A stretch of 64,000 bases of DNA from Streptomyces californicus (lineage in GTDB: Bacteria; Actinomycetota; Actinomycetes; Streptomycetales; Streptomycetaceae). Positions 35,675-44,169 of this stretch are shown in pieces. Within the stretch, counting starts at the first letter, position 1; every line of letters begins with the position of its first letter. Where the stretch lies: contig NZ_JNZZ01000008.1 in NCBI RefSeq assembly GCF_000717645.1, positions 62,001 through 126,000 of the forward strand, written 5' to 3'. Below the pieces are notes generated by a model. It was not told the origin of the DNA, did no database searches, and saw only the letters and a list, made by a program, of their open reading frames with translations. Both the position numbers and the translations under genes were made by a program.

Positions 35675-37744
35675 GTGCGCAACCTGCTGCCGTTCATCAG
35701 CTCGCATCCCGGTGGGCGTTCCGCGCTGACCTGCCGCTTCCGCTGCGGGGACGCCTGTTTCAAGGAGACGCCCAACACGAGCGACAACGAGTACGCCGGC
35801 GACATCATCGCCGGTGCGGTGTCGCGCCGCTCGATGATGCGCGCCGCCGCCGTGGTCACCGTCGCCACCGCCGCGGGGACCGCAGCGCTGACCGGGCCGA
35901 GCGCCCCGCAGGCCGAGGCCGTCGCCCTGGCCGGACACGGACACAAACCGGGCCGCCCCCACAAACCGAGCACGTCCGGGGCGCGTGGCCTGCGGTTCTC
36001 GCCGGTCGCACCCAACAAGGACGACCAGGTGACCGTCCCCGACGGGTACGCCCAGAACGTGGTGATCCGCTGGGGCGAGCCGATCCTGCGCGGAGCGCCG
36101 GCCTTCGACCCGGACAAACAGACCGCCAAGGCGCAGGCGGGCCAGTTCGGCTACAACAACGACTTCCTCTCCCTGCTCCCGCTGCGCGGTGAGCGCGGCC
36201 GCCAGGTCATGGTCGCCAACCACGAGTACACGGACGAGATCCTCATGTTCCGTGGCTACGATCCGGCCAACCCGACCCGCGAGCAGGTGGAGATCGCCTG
36301 GGCGGCGCACGGACTCTCCGTGGTCGTCGTCCAGGAGGAGCACCGCACCGGCAGGCTGGGACCGGTCAACCGGCACCCGCTGAACCGCCGCCTCACCGCG
36401 ACGAGCGAGTTCCGGATGACGGGCCCCGCCGCGGGCAGCACCCTGCTGCGCACGTCCGCCGACCGCACCGGCCGCAAGGTGCTCGGCACCCTCAACAACT
36501 GTGCGGGCGGCACCACTCCGTGGGGCACCACGCTGCACGGCGAGGAGAACTTCAACCAGTACTTCGCCAACGGCACCACCGCCATGCACAAGCGGTACGG
36601 CATCGGCTCCGGTGGCACGGAGCGCAAGTGGGAGCGTTTCGATCGGCGTTTCGACCTGGCGAAGGAGCCCAACGAGGCCAACCGCTTCGGCTGGGTCGTC
36701 GAACTCGACCCGTACGACCCGGACTCCACGCCGCGCAAGCGGACCGCGCTGGGCCGGTTCAAGCACGAGGCCGCGCAGCCCCGGCTCACCTCGGACGGCC
36801 GCCCGGTCGTCTACATGGGCGACGACGAGAAGTTCGACTACCTCTACAAGTTCGTCTCCAGCAAGCGGATGAAGAAGGGGAACTCGCGGGCCGCCCGCGA
36901 GCACAACCTCACCCTGCTGGACGAGGGGACGCTGTACGTCGCCAAGTTGACGGGCGACTCGCCGGTCAACGAGATCGACGGTTCCGGAAAGCTCCCCAAC
37001 GACGGGGAGTTCGACGGCAGCGGCGTGTGGATCCCGCTGGCCACCGGCACCACCTCGCACGTGCCCGGCATGACCGCCGAGGAGGTGTACGTCTACACGC
37101 GTCTCGCCGGTGACAAGGTCGGTGCGACCAAGATGGACCGTCCCGAGGACGTCGAGCCCTCGCCGCGCACCGGCCGGGTCTATGTGGCGCTCACCAACAA
37201 CTCGGACCGCGGCAAGGCGGGCAAGCCCGGCGTGGACGAGGCGAACCCGCGCAACAGCAACAAGCACGGGCAGGTTCTGGAGCTCGCGGAGAACTGGGAC
37301 GACCCGACGAGCGACGGCTTCGCCTGGCGGCTGTTCCTCGTGGCGGGCGACCCGGAGGACCCGGCGACGTACTTCGCCGGGTTCCCGAAGGAGAGCGTCA
37401 GCCCCATCTCCTGCCCGGACAACGTGGCGTTCGACGCCCACGGCAATCTGTGGATCTCCACGGACGGCAACGCGCTCGGCTCGCACGACGGCCTGTTCGG
37501 AGTGGCGACGCACGGTGACCGGCGCGGTGAACTGAAGCAGTTCCTCACCGTTCCGACCGGGGCCGAGACCTGTGGCCCGGTCATCCAGGACCGCCGCGTC
37601 CTGGTCGCGGTCCAGCACCCGGGTGAGATCGACGGGGCCTCCGTGGAGAAGCCGGCGAGCGTCTGGCCCGACGGGCCGGGCAAGATCGTCCGCCCCGCCG
37701 TCGTCGCCGTCTGGCGCAAGGACGGGCGCGACATCGGCGTGTGA
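35675..37744 (+). CDS. PhoX-family (DUF839) Tat-exported phosphatase-like protein
   Basis: 689-residue protein of the PhoX/DUF839 family, beta-propeller phosphatases using Fe and Ca. A long N-terminal leader contains the twin-arginine motif SRRSMMR (about 49-55) followed by a hydrophobic Ala-rich helix ending near ALTGPSAPQAEA, indicating Tat export. Typical family segments include CAGGTTPWGTTLHGEENFNQYF, GWVVELDPYD and the later CPDNVAFDAHGNLWISTDGN. GTG 35675 follows GGAGGG. A PHO box upstream predicts induction by phosphate limitation through PhoRP. The downstream hairpin at 37760 ends the unit. Confidence 0.9.
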   Translation: MRNLLPFISSHPGGRSALTCRFRCGDACFKETPNTSDNEYAGDIIAGAVSRRSMMRAAAVVTVATAAGTAALTGPSAPQAEAVALAGHGHKPGRPHKPSTSGARGLRFSPVAPNKDDQVTVPDGYAQNVVIRWGEPILRGAPAFDPDKQTAKAQAGQFGYNNDFLSLLPLRGERGRQVMVANHEYTDEILMFRGYDPANPTREQVEIAWAAHGLSVVVVQEEHRTGRLGPVNRHPLNRRLTATSEFRMTGPAAGSTLLRTSADRTGRKVLGTLNNCAGGTTPWGTTLHGEENFNQYFANGTTAMHKRYGIGSGGTERKWERFDRRFDLAKEPNEANRFGWVVELDPYDPDSTPRKRTALGRFKHEAAQPRLTSDGRPVVYMGDDEKFDYLYKFVSSKRMKKGNSRAAREHNLTLLDEGTLYVAKLTGDSPVNEIDGSGKLPNDGEFDGSGVWIPLATGTTSHVPGMTAEEVYVYTRLAGDKVGATKMDRPEDVEPSPRTGRVYVALTNNSDRGKAGKPGVDEANPRNSNKHGQVLELAENWDDPTSDGFAWRLFLVAGDPEDPATYFAGFPKESVSPISCPDNVAFDAHGNLWISTDGNALGSHDGLFGVATHGDRRGELKQFLTVPTGAETCGPVIQDRRVLVAVQHPGEIDGASVEKPASVWPDGPGKIVRPAVVAVWRKDGRDIGV

Positions 37745-37759
37745 GGACGGGCGCGGCCC

Positions 37760-37788
37760 GGCGGGAGGCAGGATGATCGCCTCCCGCC
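37760..37788 (+). terminator. Terminator of PhoX-like gene
   Basis: GGCGGGAGGC (37760-37769) and GCCTCCCGCC (37779-37788) form a perfect 10-bp stem with a nine-base loop, 16 bases after the stop codon. Confidence 0.8.
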
Positions 37789-37818
37789 CGCCGCTCTCCG
37801 CGCACTACAGTCGGACCC

Positions 37819-38220
37819 ATGGTTTCCGGTGACGCGCCGCAGGCGGAAGGAAGCGTCCGGGTCGACGTGTGGATCTGGTCGGTCCGGCTGACGAAGACCC
37901 GTGCCCAGGCGGCCGCCGCCTGCCGGGCGGGGCACGTGAAGGTCGGTGGCGACCGGGCAAAGCCCGCTCAGGCCGTACGCGTCGGCGACGAGGTGCGGCT
38001 CCGGCACGCGGGGCGGGACCGAGTGGTCGTCGTCTCGAAGATCGTGAAGAAGCGGGTCGGGCCGCCGGTCGCCGTGGAGTGCTTCGTCGACAACAGCCCG
38101 CCCCCGCCGCCCCGCGAGATGGCGATCCAAGTGCCTGTACGGGACCGGGGCGCGGGCCGCCCGACCAAGCGGGACCGCCGGGAGATGGAGCGCCTGCAGG
38201 GGCGCCCGCCGACGGCCTGA
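37819..38220 (+). CDS. S4-domain RNA-binding protein (Hsp15-like)
   Basis: 133-residue protein. The S4 fold occupies about 14-85 (VRVDVWIWSVRLTKTRAQAAAACRAGHVKVGG, RVGDEVRL), followed by a basic Pro/Arg tail. This is the pattern of the Hsp15/YabO heat-shock group, which binds stalled 50S-nascent-chain complexes or structured RNA. ATG 37819. A parS site lies about 60 bases after its stop. Confidence 0.85.
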   Translation: MVSGDAPQAEGSVRVDVWIWSVRLTKTRAQAAAACRAGHVKVGGDRAKPAQAVRVGDEVRLRHAGRDRVVVVSKIVKKRVGPPVAVECFVDNSPPPPPREMAIQVPVRDRGAGRPTKRDRREMERLQGRPPTA

Positions 38221-38277
38221 GCCGCCGCGCGCAGGCCGGGAGCGGTCCGCCCGGGGGCGTCGTGCCTCGTCCGCCGG

Positions 38278-38293
38278 TGTTTCACGTGAAACG
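38278..38293. promoter_or_regulatory. parS site (ParB-binding)
   Basis: TGTTTCACGTGAAACG contains the full 14-bp palindrome GTTTCACGTGAAAC (38279-38292); only the last outer base differs from the other two copies. It lies in the gap between convergent genes. Confidence 0.9.
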
Positions 38294-38389
38294 AGGGTCC
38301 CGAGGCCGTTGACGGGCGCTGCCTGCGGACCATGTGGTGAACGCCGCCGCCGAAGGGCGGACGCGGGGTCCGCTCACCCGGGCGTCGCC

Positions 38390-39307
38390 TCACCGCATGT
38401 CGGCCCGGGACCTTCTCCGCAGGAGCAGCCGGGCCAGCACCGCACCCACGAACAGCGCCGCGCCGACTGCCAGTACCACCCACACCGTGGTCCGCAGCGA
38501 GGCCGTCAGAGCGTCGACGACCGCGGCCGCGGCGTCCCGGTCGCCCGCGGGCACCTCGTCCAGCGCCCGGTCGCGGCCGAGCGCGACCAGGATCCGCAAC
38601 ACGATCGCCCCGAGCACGAACCCGGCGCCGACGACCGCCGTGACCCACAGCCCGCCCCGCAGCCCCCGCCGTACGGTCGCGATGCCCACCACCAGGACGA
38701 GGAACACCAGCGTGGCGACGGCGGGCCAGATGCTGCAGTAGCGGAGCCAGCGGAACGAGCTCCTGAAGTCGTCGGCCTGGTCCGGGCCGAGCACGGTGAT
38801 CTCCGTCCGCTCGACCGGGATCTGGTCCGCGAACGGCACTCCGTCCCGGACGAGGTCCTTCTTGACCTGGTCGATCACGGGGGCCAGATCGATTTTCACG
38901 GGCTCGCCGCTGTCGCCGTCCAGGGAGGCCGCCACCGCCTCGTGGGCGGCCCGGTTCGCGGTGTCCCAGGCGTTGCGGAAGGCGTCGGTGGTGGTGAACG
39001 ACGACACGGTCCGGTGCAGGAACTCCCGGGCCGTGTCCTGGAGCGGTCCGAGGTCGATCTGCCGCATGGCCTCCTCGGTGACCAGGTCCGCCACGGTTGA
39101 GCGCACCGCCGGGTCGGAGGAGAGCGGGGAGACGGCGGCCACGTACCGGTCGGTGTCGTCGATCTCCAGATCCACCCAGGCGGAGAGCGCGCTCAGCGGC
39201 ACCAGGAGCGCGAGCAGGACGAGGAGGACCGTTGAGAGAGCCGCCGAGACCGCCGAGCGTGACGGGTCGGCCGGCGTCTTCGAGGGGGTCGGGGGAGAGG
39301 TCCGCAC
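38390..39307 (-). CDS. Integral membrane protein with long extracytoplasmic domain
   Basis: About 305 residues, family not recognised. A Pro/Ser-rich N-terminus precedes TM1 (AALSTVLLVLLALLVPLSALSAWV). A soluble domain of about 140 residues follows (DTDRYVAAVSPLSSDPAVRSTVADLVTEE...), then three TM segments and a basic tail (LLLRRRSRADMR). The start is uncertain. The frame is open to an ATG at 39460, but that would overlap the start of the divergent membrane-protein gene at 39441. GTG 39307 is given here, although its GGAGGG is unusually close. Confidence 0.75.
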   Translation of the reverse strand: MRTSPPTPSKTPADPSRSAVSAALSTVLLVLLALLVPLSALSAWVDLEIDDTDRYVAAVSPLSSDPAVRSTVADLVTEEAMRQIDLGPLQDTAREFLHRTVSSFTTTDAFRNAWDTANRAAHEAVAASLDGDSGEPVKIDLAPVIDQVKKDLVRDGVPFADQIPVERTEITVLGPDQADDFRSSFRWLRYCSIWPAVATLVFLVLVVGIATVRRGLRGGLWVTAVVGAGFVLGAIVLRILVALGRDRALDEVPAGDRDAAAAVVDALTASLRTTVWVVLAVGAALFVGAVLARLLLRRRSRADMR

Positions 39308-39440
39308 CCCTCCAGGGAATCCCGTGGACGGCCCGGCCGCTCCGGGCCGTACGCCGTTCGAGTTGCCGGGCGGCGCGGTCGGGTGTGCTCTGGGAGGAGC
39401 GGGGGCGCGCGACGGGGGGCGACGGAAGGAGCGGTCCGCG

Positions 39441-39848
39441 ATGGTCACACACGCAGCCATGCCCGGCAGGAGAGGGGGCGGTGCCCACGCGCGGGCCCGC
39501 CACCACGGACGGCTCGCCTGGACGCTGCCTCTGGTGCTCGGCGTGATCTACGGGTTCTACGCGGCGTTCATCCGTCGCGACGGTGGCCCCAGTACCGGCG
39601 GACAGGTCCTGCTCGGGCTCGTCTCCGGGGTCGCTCTGGCGGCCCTCTGCTTCGCGCTGGGCCGGATCCAGCACTCCCTGCCGCGCGAACTGCGGGCGGC
39701 CGCGTACGGCGCGCTGACCGCGTCCGCGATCGGCTTCCTGGTGAGCCTCACCGATACGAGCGTGCTGCGGTCGACCGCGCTCGGCCTGGCGGTCGGGGTC
39801 GGCGTCCTCTGCGTCTCGTACTACGCCTTCTACGCCCGGGAGACCTGA
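39441..39848 (+). CDS. Small four-TM membrane protein
   Basis: 135-residue hypothetical membrane protein with four hydrophobic stretches: WTLPLVLGVIYGFYAAFI, VLLGLVSGVALAALCFALG, ALTASAIGFLVSL and ALGLAVGVGVLCVSYYAFY, after a basic His/Arg-rich start. Family not recognised. The ATG at 39441 follows GGAAGGAG at a good distance, which supports this start over the neighbouring divergent gene's ATG at 39460. A strong hairpin at 39910 follows. Confidence 0.75.
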   Translation: MVTHAAMPGRRGGGAHARARHHGRLAWTLPLVLGVIYGFYAAFIRRDGGPSTGGQVLLGLVSGVALAALCFALGRIQHSLPRELRAAAYGALTASAIGFLVSLTDTSVLRSTALGLAVGVGVLCVSYYAFYARET

Positions 39849-39909
39849 GGGCACGGCTGCCCGCCGAGGCCCGGCTCCGGAACGGCCTCCCGTGCGTCCC
39901 CGACCGCCC

Positions 39910-39942
39910 GCGCGGCCGCCAGATTCGATCTGGCGGCCGCGC
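39910..39942. terminator. Terminator hairpin after small membrane protein gene
   Basis: GCGCGGCCGCCAGAT (39910-39924) and ATCTGGCGGCCGCGC (39928-39942) form a perfect 15-bp stem with a TCG loop. Confidence 0.85.
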
Positions 39943-40031
39943 GCTCGCGTCTGGCGCCCCAGAGGTGAGGGAGCGGACCCGGCCCGGACGGGGGCCGGGG
40001 AAGCCGCAGGGAACGGGAGGAGGAGCGGGCG

Positions 40032-40679
40032 ATGGCGACGGGCGAGGCGGAGGACGCGGGGGCGGCCGGTGAAAGCGGCCCCCCGCCCGCGCGACAGGCA
40101 CAGGAAGCCGGGAGCGATCCGCTGCGCGTCGCGGTGATCATCGGCAGCACCCGCGAAGGCCGGATCGGCGACGCGGTCGGCCGCTGGTTCATGGAGCGGG
40201 CGCGGGAGAGGAGCGAACTGGACCTCGCCGTGCTGGACCTGGCGGACTTCGACTTCCCCGTGCACTACCCGGGGCGGGCGACCGGGGAGATGACCGAGTT
40301 CACCGAGGAGATCGCCCGGGCCGAGGCGTTCGTCGTGGTCACCCCGGAGTACAACCGCTCGTTCCCCGCCTCGCTCAAGCAGGCCATCGACTTCGCCTAC
40401 GAGGAGTGGCAGACCAAGCCGGTCGCCTTCGTGAGCTACGGGCACGGTTCCGCCGGTCTGTACGCGGTCGAGCAGCTCCGCTCGGTCTTCACCGAGCTGC
40501 ACACGGTGACCCTGAGGAACGGGGTCGCGCTCGACTTCCTCCAGCAGCCGCTGGAGAAAGACCCCTCGGGCCCCGCCGGCACCCGGCGCGACCGGTCCGT
40601 GCGCGTCATGCTCGACCAGCTCGGCTGGTGGGGCCGCGCCCTGCGGGAGGCACGCGCCGTCCGCCCGTACGTGTCATGA
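40032..40679 (+). CDS. NADPH-dependent FMN reductase
   Basis: 215-residue flavodoxin-fold reductase. A disordered acidic start of about 30 residues precedes the FMN-binding loop [15 protein letters not shown] (phosphate loop). [26 protein letters not shown] is the conserved flavin-stacking segment. It supplies reduced flavin to oxygenases or reduces quinones. ATG 40032 follows GGAGGAG. It lies 88 bases before the ABC exporter genes and could share their transcript. Confidence 0.88.
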   Translation: MATGEAEDAGAAGESGPPPARQAQEAGSDPLRVAVIIGSTREGRIGDAVGRWFMERARERSELDLAVLDLADFDFPVHYPGRATGEMTEFTEEIARAEAFVVVTPEYNRSFPASLKQAIDFAYEEWQTKPVAFVSYGHGSAGLYAVEQLRSVFTELHTVTLRNGVALDFLQQPLEKDPSGPAGTRRDRSVRVMLDQLGWWGRALREARAVRPYVS

Positions 40680-40767
40680 GCCTCCGGCAGCAGCCACGGG
40701 TTCCGTGGCACCGACCCCCGACGACGGCCCACCGGGCCTGACGACGACGATCCACGAGGAAGGGAAC

Positions 40768-41739
40768 ATGAGCACAGAACTGGCCATCGAGACCACGGGG
40801 CTGGTGAAGGTCTTCGGTGAGAACCGCGCGGTGGACGGCATCGACCTCGCCGTCCCCACCGGCACCGTCTACGGGGTCCTCGGACCCAACGGGGCCGGGA
40901 AGACCACCGCCGTACGGATGCTCGCCACCCTGCTGCGCCCCGACGGGGGCACGGCCCGCGTGTTCGGCAAGGACGTCGTGAAGGACGCCGACGCGGTCCG
41001 CAGCCGGGTCAGTCTGACCGGGCAGTACGCCTCGGTGGACGAGGACCTGACCGGCTCGGAGAACCTGATCCTGCTCGGCCGGCTGCTCGGGCACTCCAAG
41101 CCGGCGGCCCGCGACCGGGCCGACCAGCTGCTCGACGGGTTCGGGCTGAGTGACGCGGCGGGGCGGCAGGTGAAGAACTACTCGGGAGGCATGCGGCGGC
41201 GCATCGACATCGCCGCGTCCATCCTGAACACCCCGGACGTGCTGTTCCTGGACGAGCCGACCACCGGGCTGGACCCCCGCAGCCGCAACCAGGTGTGGGA
41301 CATCGTGCGGGCGGTCGTCGCGCACGGCACCACGGTCCTGCTGACCACCCAGTATCTGGACGAGGCCGACCAACTGGCCTCCCGTATCGCCGTGATCGAC
41401 CACGGCAGGGTGATCGCCGAGGGGACCAAGGGCGAGCTCAAGGCGTCGGTGGGAGCCGGGACCGTCCACGTTCGGCTGCGGGAAGCCGGGCAGCGTGCCG
41501 AGGCCCAGAAGGTGCTGGCGCTCGCGCTGAACACCGACGTCCAGACGGAGGCGGATCCCGTGGCGCTGACCGCCCGGATGGAGGGGCAGAGCAGCGACCG
41601 AGGTGCGGCGGAGCAGGCCGGGCGCGCGCTGGCCGAGCTGGCGCGCTGCGGCATCACGGTCGACAACTTCTCCCTGGGACAGCCCAGCCTCGACGAGGTC
41701 TTCCTCGCCCTCACGGACAAGAAGGGAGTGGCGGCATGA
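40768..41739 (+). CDS. ABC exporter ATP-binding protein, DrrA-type
   Basis: 323-residue ATPase. Walker [10 protein letters not shown] (39-47), Q-loop [13 protein letters not shown], signature YSGGMRRR (about 138), Walker [13 protein letters not shown] (about 158) and H-loop [11 protein letters not shown]. The C-terminal 100 residues match the DrrA-type extension ([17 protein letters not shown]). This class energises export of drugs or lipids together with a DrrB-type permease. ATG 40768 follows GAGGAAGGGA. The stop overlaps the permease start. Confidence 0.93.
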   Translation: MSTELAIETTGLVKVFGENRAVDGIDLAVPTGTVYGVLGPNGAGKTTAVRMLATLLRPDGGTARVFGKDVVKDADAVRSRVSLTGQYASVDEDLTGSENLILLGRLLGHSKPAARDRADQLLDGFGLSDAAGRQVKNYSGGMRRRIDIAASILNTPDVLFLDEPTTGLDPRSRNQVWDIVRAVVAHGTTVLLTTQYLDEADQLASRIAVIDHGRVIAEGTKGELKASVGAGTVHVRLREAGQRAEAQKVLALALNTDVQTEADPVALTARMEGQSSDRGAAEQAGRALAELARCGITVDNFSLGQPSLDEVFLALTDKKGVAA

Positions 41740-42593
41740 GCACCGCGACCGACAGGACGGACCTTGAGGACGTCGTGCTTGCCGAGCCCGACCGGGAGCG
41801 CCTCTCGGCGCTGCTGGTGGGACAGGATCGCCCGCCGCGGCCCAGCGCGCTGTCGGCGTCGCTGACCTTCGGGTGGCGCGCCATGCTGAAGATCAAGCAC
41901 GTGCCGGAGCAGCTCTTCGATGTGACGGCGTTCCCGATCATGCTGGTCCTGATGTACACGTACCTCTTCGGAGGGGCGCTGGCCGGCTCCACGGAGGAGT
42001 ACATCCAGTTCCTGCTGCCCGGCATCATGGTGATGAGCGTCGTGATGATCACGATGTACACGGGTGTCGCGGTGAACACGGACATCGCCAAGGGTGTCTT
42101 CGACCGGTTCCGCACGCTGCCGATCTGGCGGCCCGCTCCGATGGTCGGCTATCTGCTCGGTGACGTCCTGCGCTATCTGCTGGCGTCGTTCGTGATGCTC
42201 ACCGTCGGCATGATCATCGGGTTCCGTCCGGACGGCGGCGTCCTGGGGGTGCTGGCCGGTATCGCGCTGCTGGTCGTCTTCTCGTTCGCGTTCTCCTGGA
42301 TCTGGACGATGTTCGGGCTGATGCTGCGCTCCGAGAAGTCGGTGATGGGCGTCAGCATGATGGTGATCTTCCCGCTGACCTTCCTCAGCAACGTCTTCGT
42401 CGATCCGAAGACGATGCCGGGCTGGTTGCAGGCGTTCGTGAACAACAGCCCGGTCACCCACCTCGCCACGGCGGTGCGTGAGTTGATGGCGGGCGAGTGG
42501 CCGGCCGCCGACATCGCCTGGACGCTGGGATGGGCGGGAGTGTTCCTGGTGGTGTTCGGGGTGGTGACGATGCGGCTGTACAACCGGAAGTGA
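41736..42593 (+). CDS. ABC-2 type exporter permease, DrrB-type
   Basis: 285-residue ABC-2 permease with six predicted TM helices, among them [51 protein letters not shown] and [21 protein letters not shown], after an amphipathic N-terminal stretch of about 45 residues. ATG 41736 overlaps the ATPase stop by four bases. Together they form a drug or lipid efflux pump. The substrate is unknown; daunorubicin-type resistance is the classic example. Confidence 0.92.
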   Translation: MSTATDRTDLEDVVLAEPDRERLSALLVGQDRPPRPSALSASLTFGWRAMLKIKHVPEQLFDVTAFPIMLVLMYTYLFGGALAGSTEEYIQFLLPGIMVMSVVMITMYTGVAVNTDIAKGVFDRFRTLPIWRPAPMVGYLLGDVLRYLLASFVMLTVGMIIGFRPDGGVLGVLAGIALLVVFSFAFSWIWTMFGLMLRSEKSVMGVSMMVIFPLTFLSNVFVDPKTMPGWLQAFVNNSPVTHLATAVRELMAGEWPAADIAWTLGWAGVFLVVFGVVTMRLYNRK

Positions 42594-42720
42594 CCCCGGG
42601 CCGCCGCCGTGGCCCCTCGGAGGCGAGCGCGCGCGTCCCGGCATCCTTGACCTTCCCCGCGGGGGAAGCCCCAGCATCGGTGGGGCCGGGCGGACGACGC
42701 CCGGTGCGAGGAGGTACGGG

Positions 42721-44049
42721 GTGGAGCGCGAAGGCCGTGCGGTGGGCGCCGCGAGCGGGGAGCTGGTGACGATCGGGGAGTTCTCCCGGCTGTCGCGGCT
42801 CTCCGCGAAGGCGCTCCGGCGCTACGACGAGCTGGGGTTGCTCCGGCCCGCCCTGGTCGACCCGGTGAACGGCTACCGGTACTACGACCCGGCGCAGGCG
42901 GAGCGGGCCCGGCTGGTGGCGTGGCTGCGCAGGATCGGGATGCCGCTGAGCCGGATCGCCCGGGTCGTGGCGCTCGACGCTGGCGCGGCGGCCGTGGAGA
43001 TCCGGGCCTACTGGGCGCGGGTGGAGGCCGAGACGGCGGCCCGGCGCGATCTGGCGATGTACCTCGTCGGCCATCTGGCAGCGGAGGGAAGGGCCATGGC
43101 GGCGATATCGGACGGTACGGGGAGCACCGGCGGGCGGGGGGTGCCGGGAGGGGTGAGGGGCACGGGCGGTACGGCGGGTCGGCCCGGGTCGCCCGGTGGG
43201 CGGAGTGGGGCGGTCCGCCCCGGGGCGGCGTCGGGAGGTCCGGGGGCGGTGCCGCTGGTGATCCGGTGCGCCGCGCTGACGGACACGGGGGCGGTGCGTA
43301 CGGAGAACCAGGACGCGGCGTTCGCGGGGCCCCGGCTGTTGGCGGTGGCCGACGGTTTCGGGGAGCGCGGAGCCGAGGCGAGCGTGGCGGCGATCGAGGC
43401 GTTCAAGCCGTCCGCGCGGGGTGTGGGCGAGAGCGGGCTGTCCGCGGCGGATCTGCTGAACACTCTGGAGGACACGGCGGATTCGGTGTCCCGAGCGGTC
43501 CGGGAGGCGGTCGCGCCCGGTGCGGCTCCGGACGGTTCGGGGACGACGCTCACCGCGATGCTGTGGACCGGTTCTCGGCTCGGGCTCGTGCACATCGGGG
43601 ACTCGCGGGCCTATCTGCTGCGTGGTGGTGGGCTGTACCGGATCACGCACGACCACAGCCTGGTGCAGGCGATGATCGACGACGGTTCGCTGAGCCCGGA
43701 GGAGGCCGCTTCCCACCCGGAGCGGGCGCTGTTGCTGAAGGCGTTGGTCGGCGCGGGCCGGTCGGCCCCGACGGCGGTGGCGGCGCGGCCCGACATCCGC
43801 TTGCGGGAGGTGCGGGCCGGGGACCGCTATCTGCTCTGCTCGGACGGACTGTCGGCGGTGGTGGACGAGGCGGGGCTGCGGGAGGCGGTCATCGCGGCGG
43901 AGACGCCGGAGGATGCCGTGCGCCGCTTGGTCGGCCTGGCCCACGAGGCCGGCGGACCCGACAACGTGGCCTGTGTCGTCGCGGATGTGGTCGTCGCCGA
44001 TGCGGCCCCGGGGCACGTGAGCGCCGAGGGCGTGGCCGCCGAGGCGTAG
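42721..44049 (+). CDS. MerR-type DNA-binding domain fused to a PP2C phosphatase
   Basis: 442-residue fusion. Residues about 14-110 form a MerR winged helix and coiled coil: TIGEFSRLSRLSAKALRRYDELGLL, DPVNGYRYYDPAQ. A Gly/Pro-rich linker (about 130-180) leads to a complete PP2C-type Ser/Thr phosphatase domain (about 185-430) with TGAVRTENQDAAF, AVADGFGERG, VHIGDSRAYLLR, LLCSDGLSAVV and GGPDNVACVV; all metal-binding Asp positions are kept. GTG 42721 follows GAGGAGG. The architecture suggests a transcription factor whose activity, or partner, is controlled by dephosphorylation. It lies directly downstream of the ABC exporter and may regulate it. Confidence 0.88.
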   Translation: MEREGRAVGAASGELVTIGEFSRLSRLSAKALRRYDELGLLRPALVDPVNGYRYYDPAQAERARLVAWLRRIGMPLSRIARVVALDAGAAAVEIRAYWARVEAETAARRDLAMYLVGHLAAEGRAMAAISDGTGSTGGRGVPGGVRGTGGTAGRPGSPGGRSGAVRPGAASGGPGAVPLVIRCAALTDTGAVRTENQDAAFAGPRLLAVADGFGERGAEASVAAIEAFKPSARGVGESGLSAADLLNTLEDTADSVSRAVREAVAPGAAPDGSGTTLTAMLWTGSRLGLVHIGDSRAYLLRGGGLYRITHDHSLVQAMIDDGSLSPEEAASHPERALLLKALVGAGRSAPTAVAARPDIRLREVRAGDRYLLCSDGLSAVVDEAGLREAVIAAETPEDAVRRLVGLAHEAGGPDNVACVVADVVVADAAPGHVSAEGVAAEA

Positions 44050-44169
44050 AGCGTGGCGGCGGGGCCCGGCGGGCGCCTTGCGGCGGGTGGCCGGGCAGTG
44101 GGACCCCGGGGGCGGCAGGGCTGCGGAGTGGTGGCCCCCGGGGTGGTGGGCGGCCCCGGGCGGCAGGGG

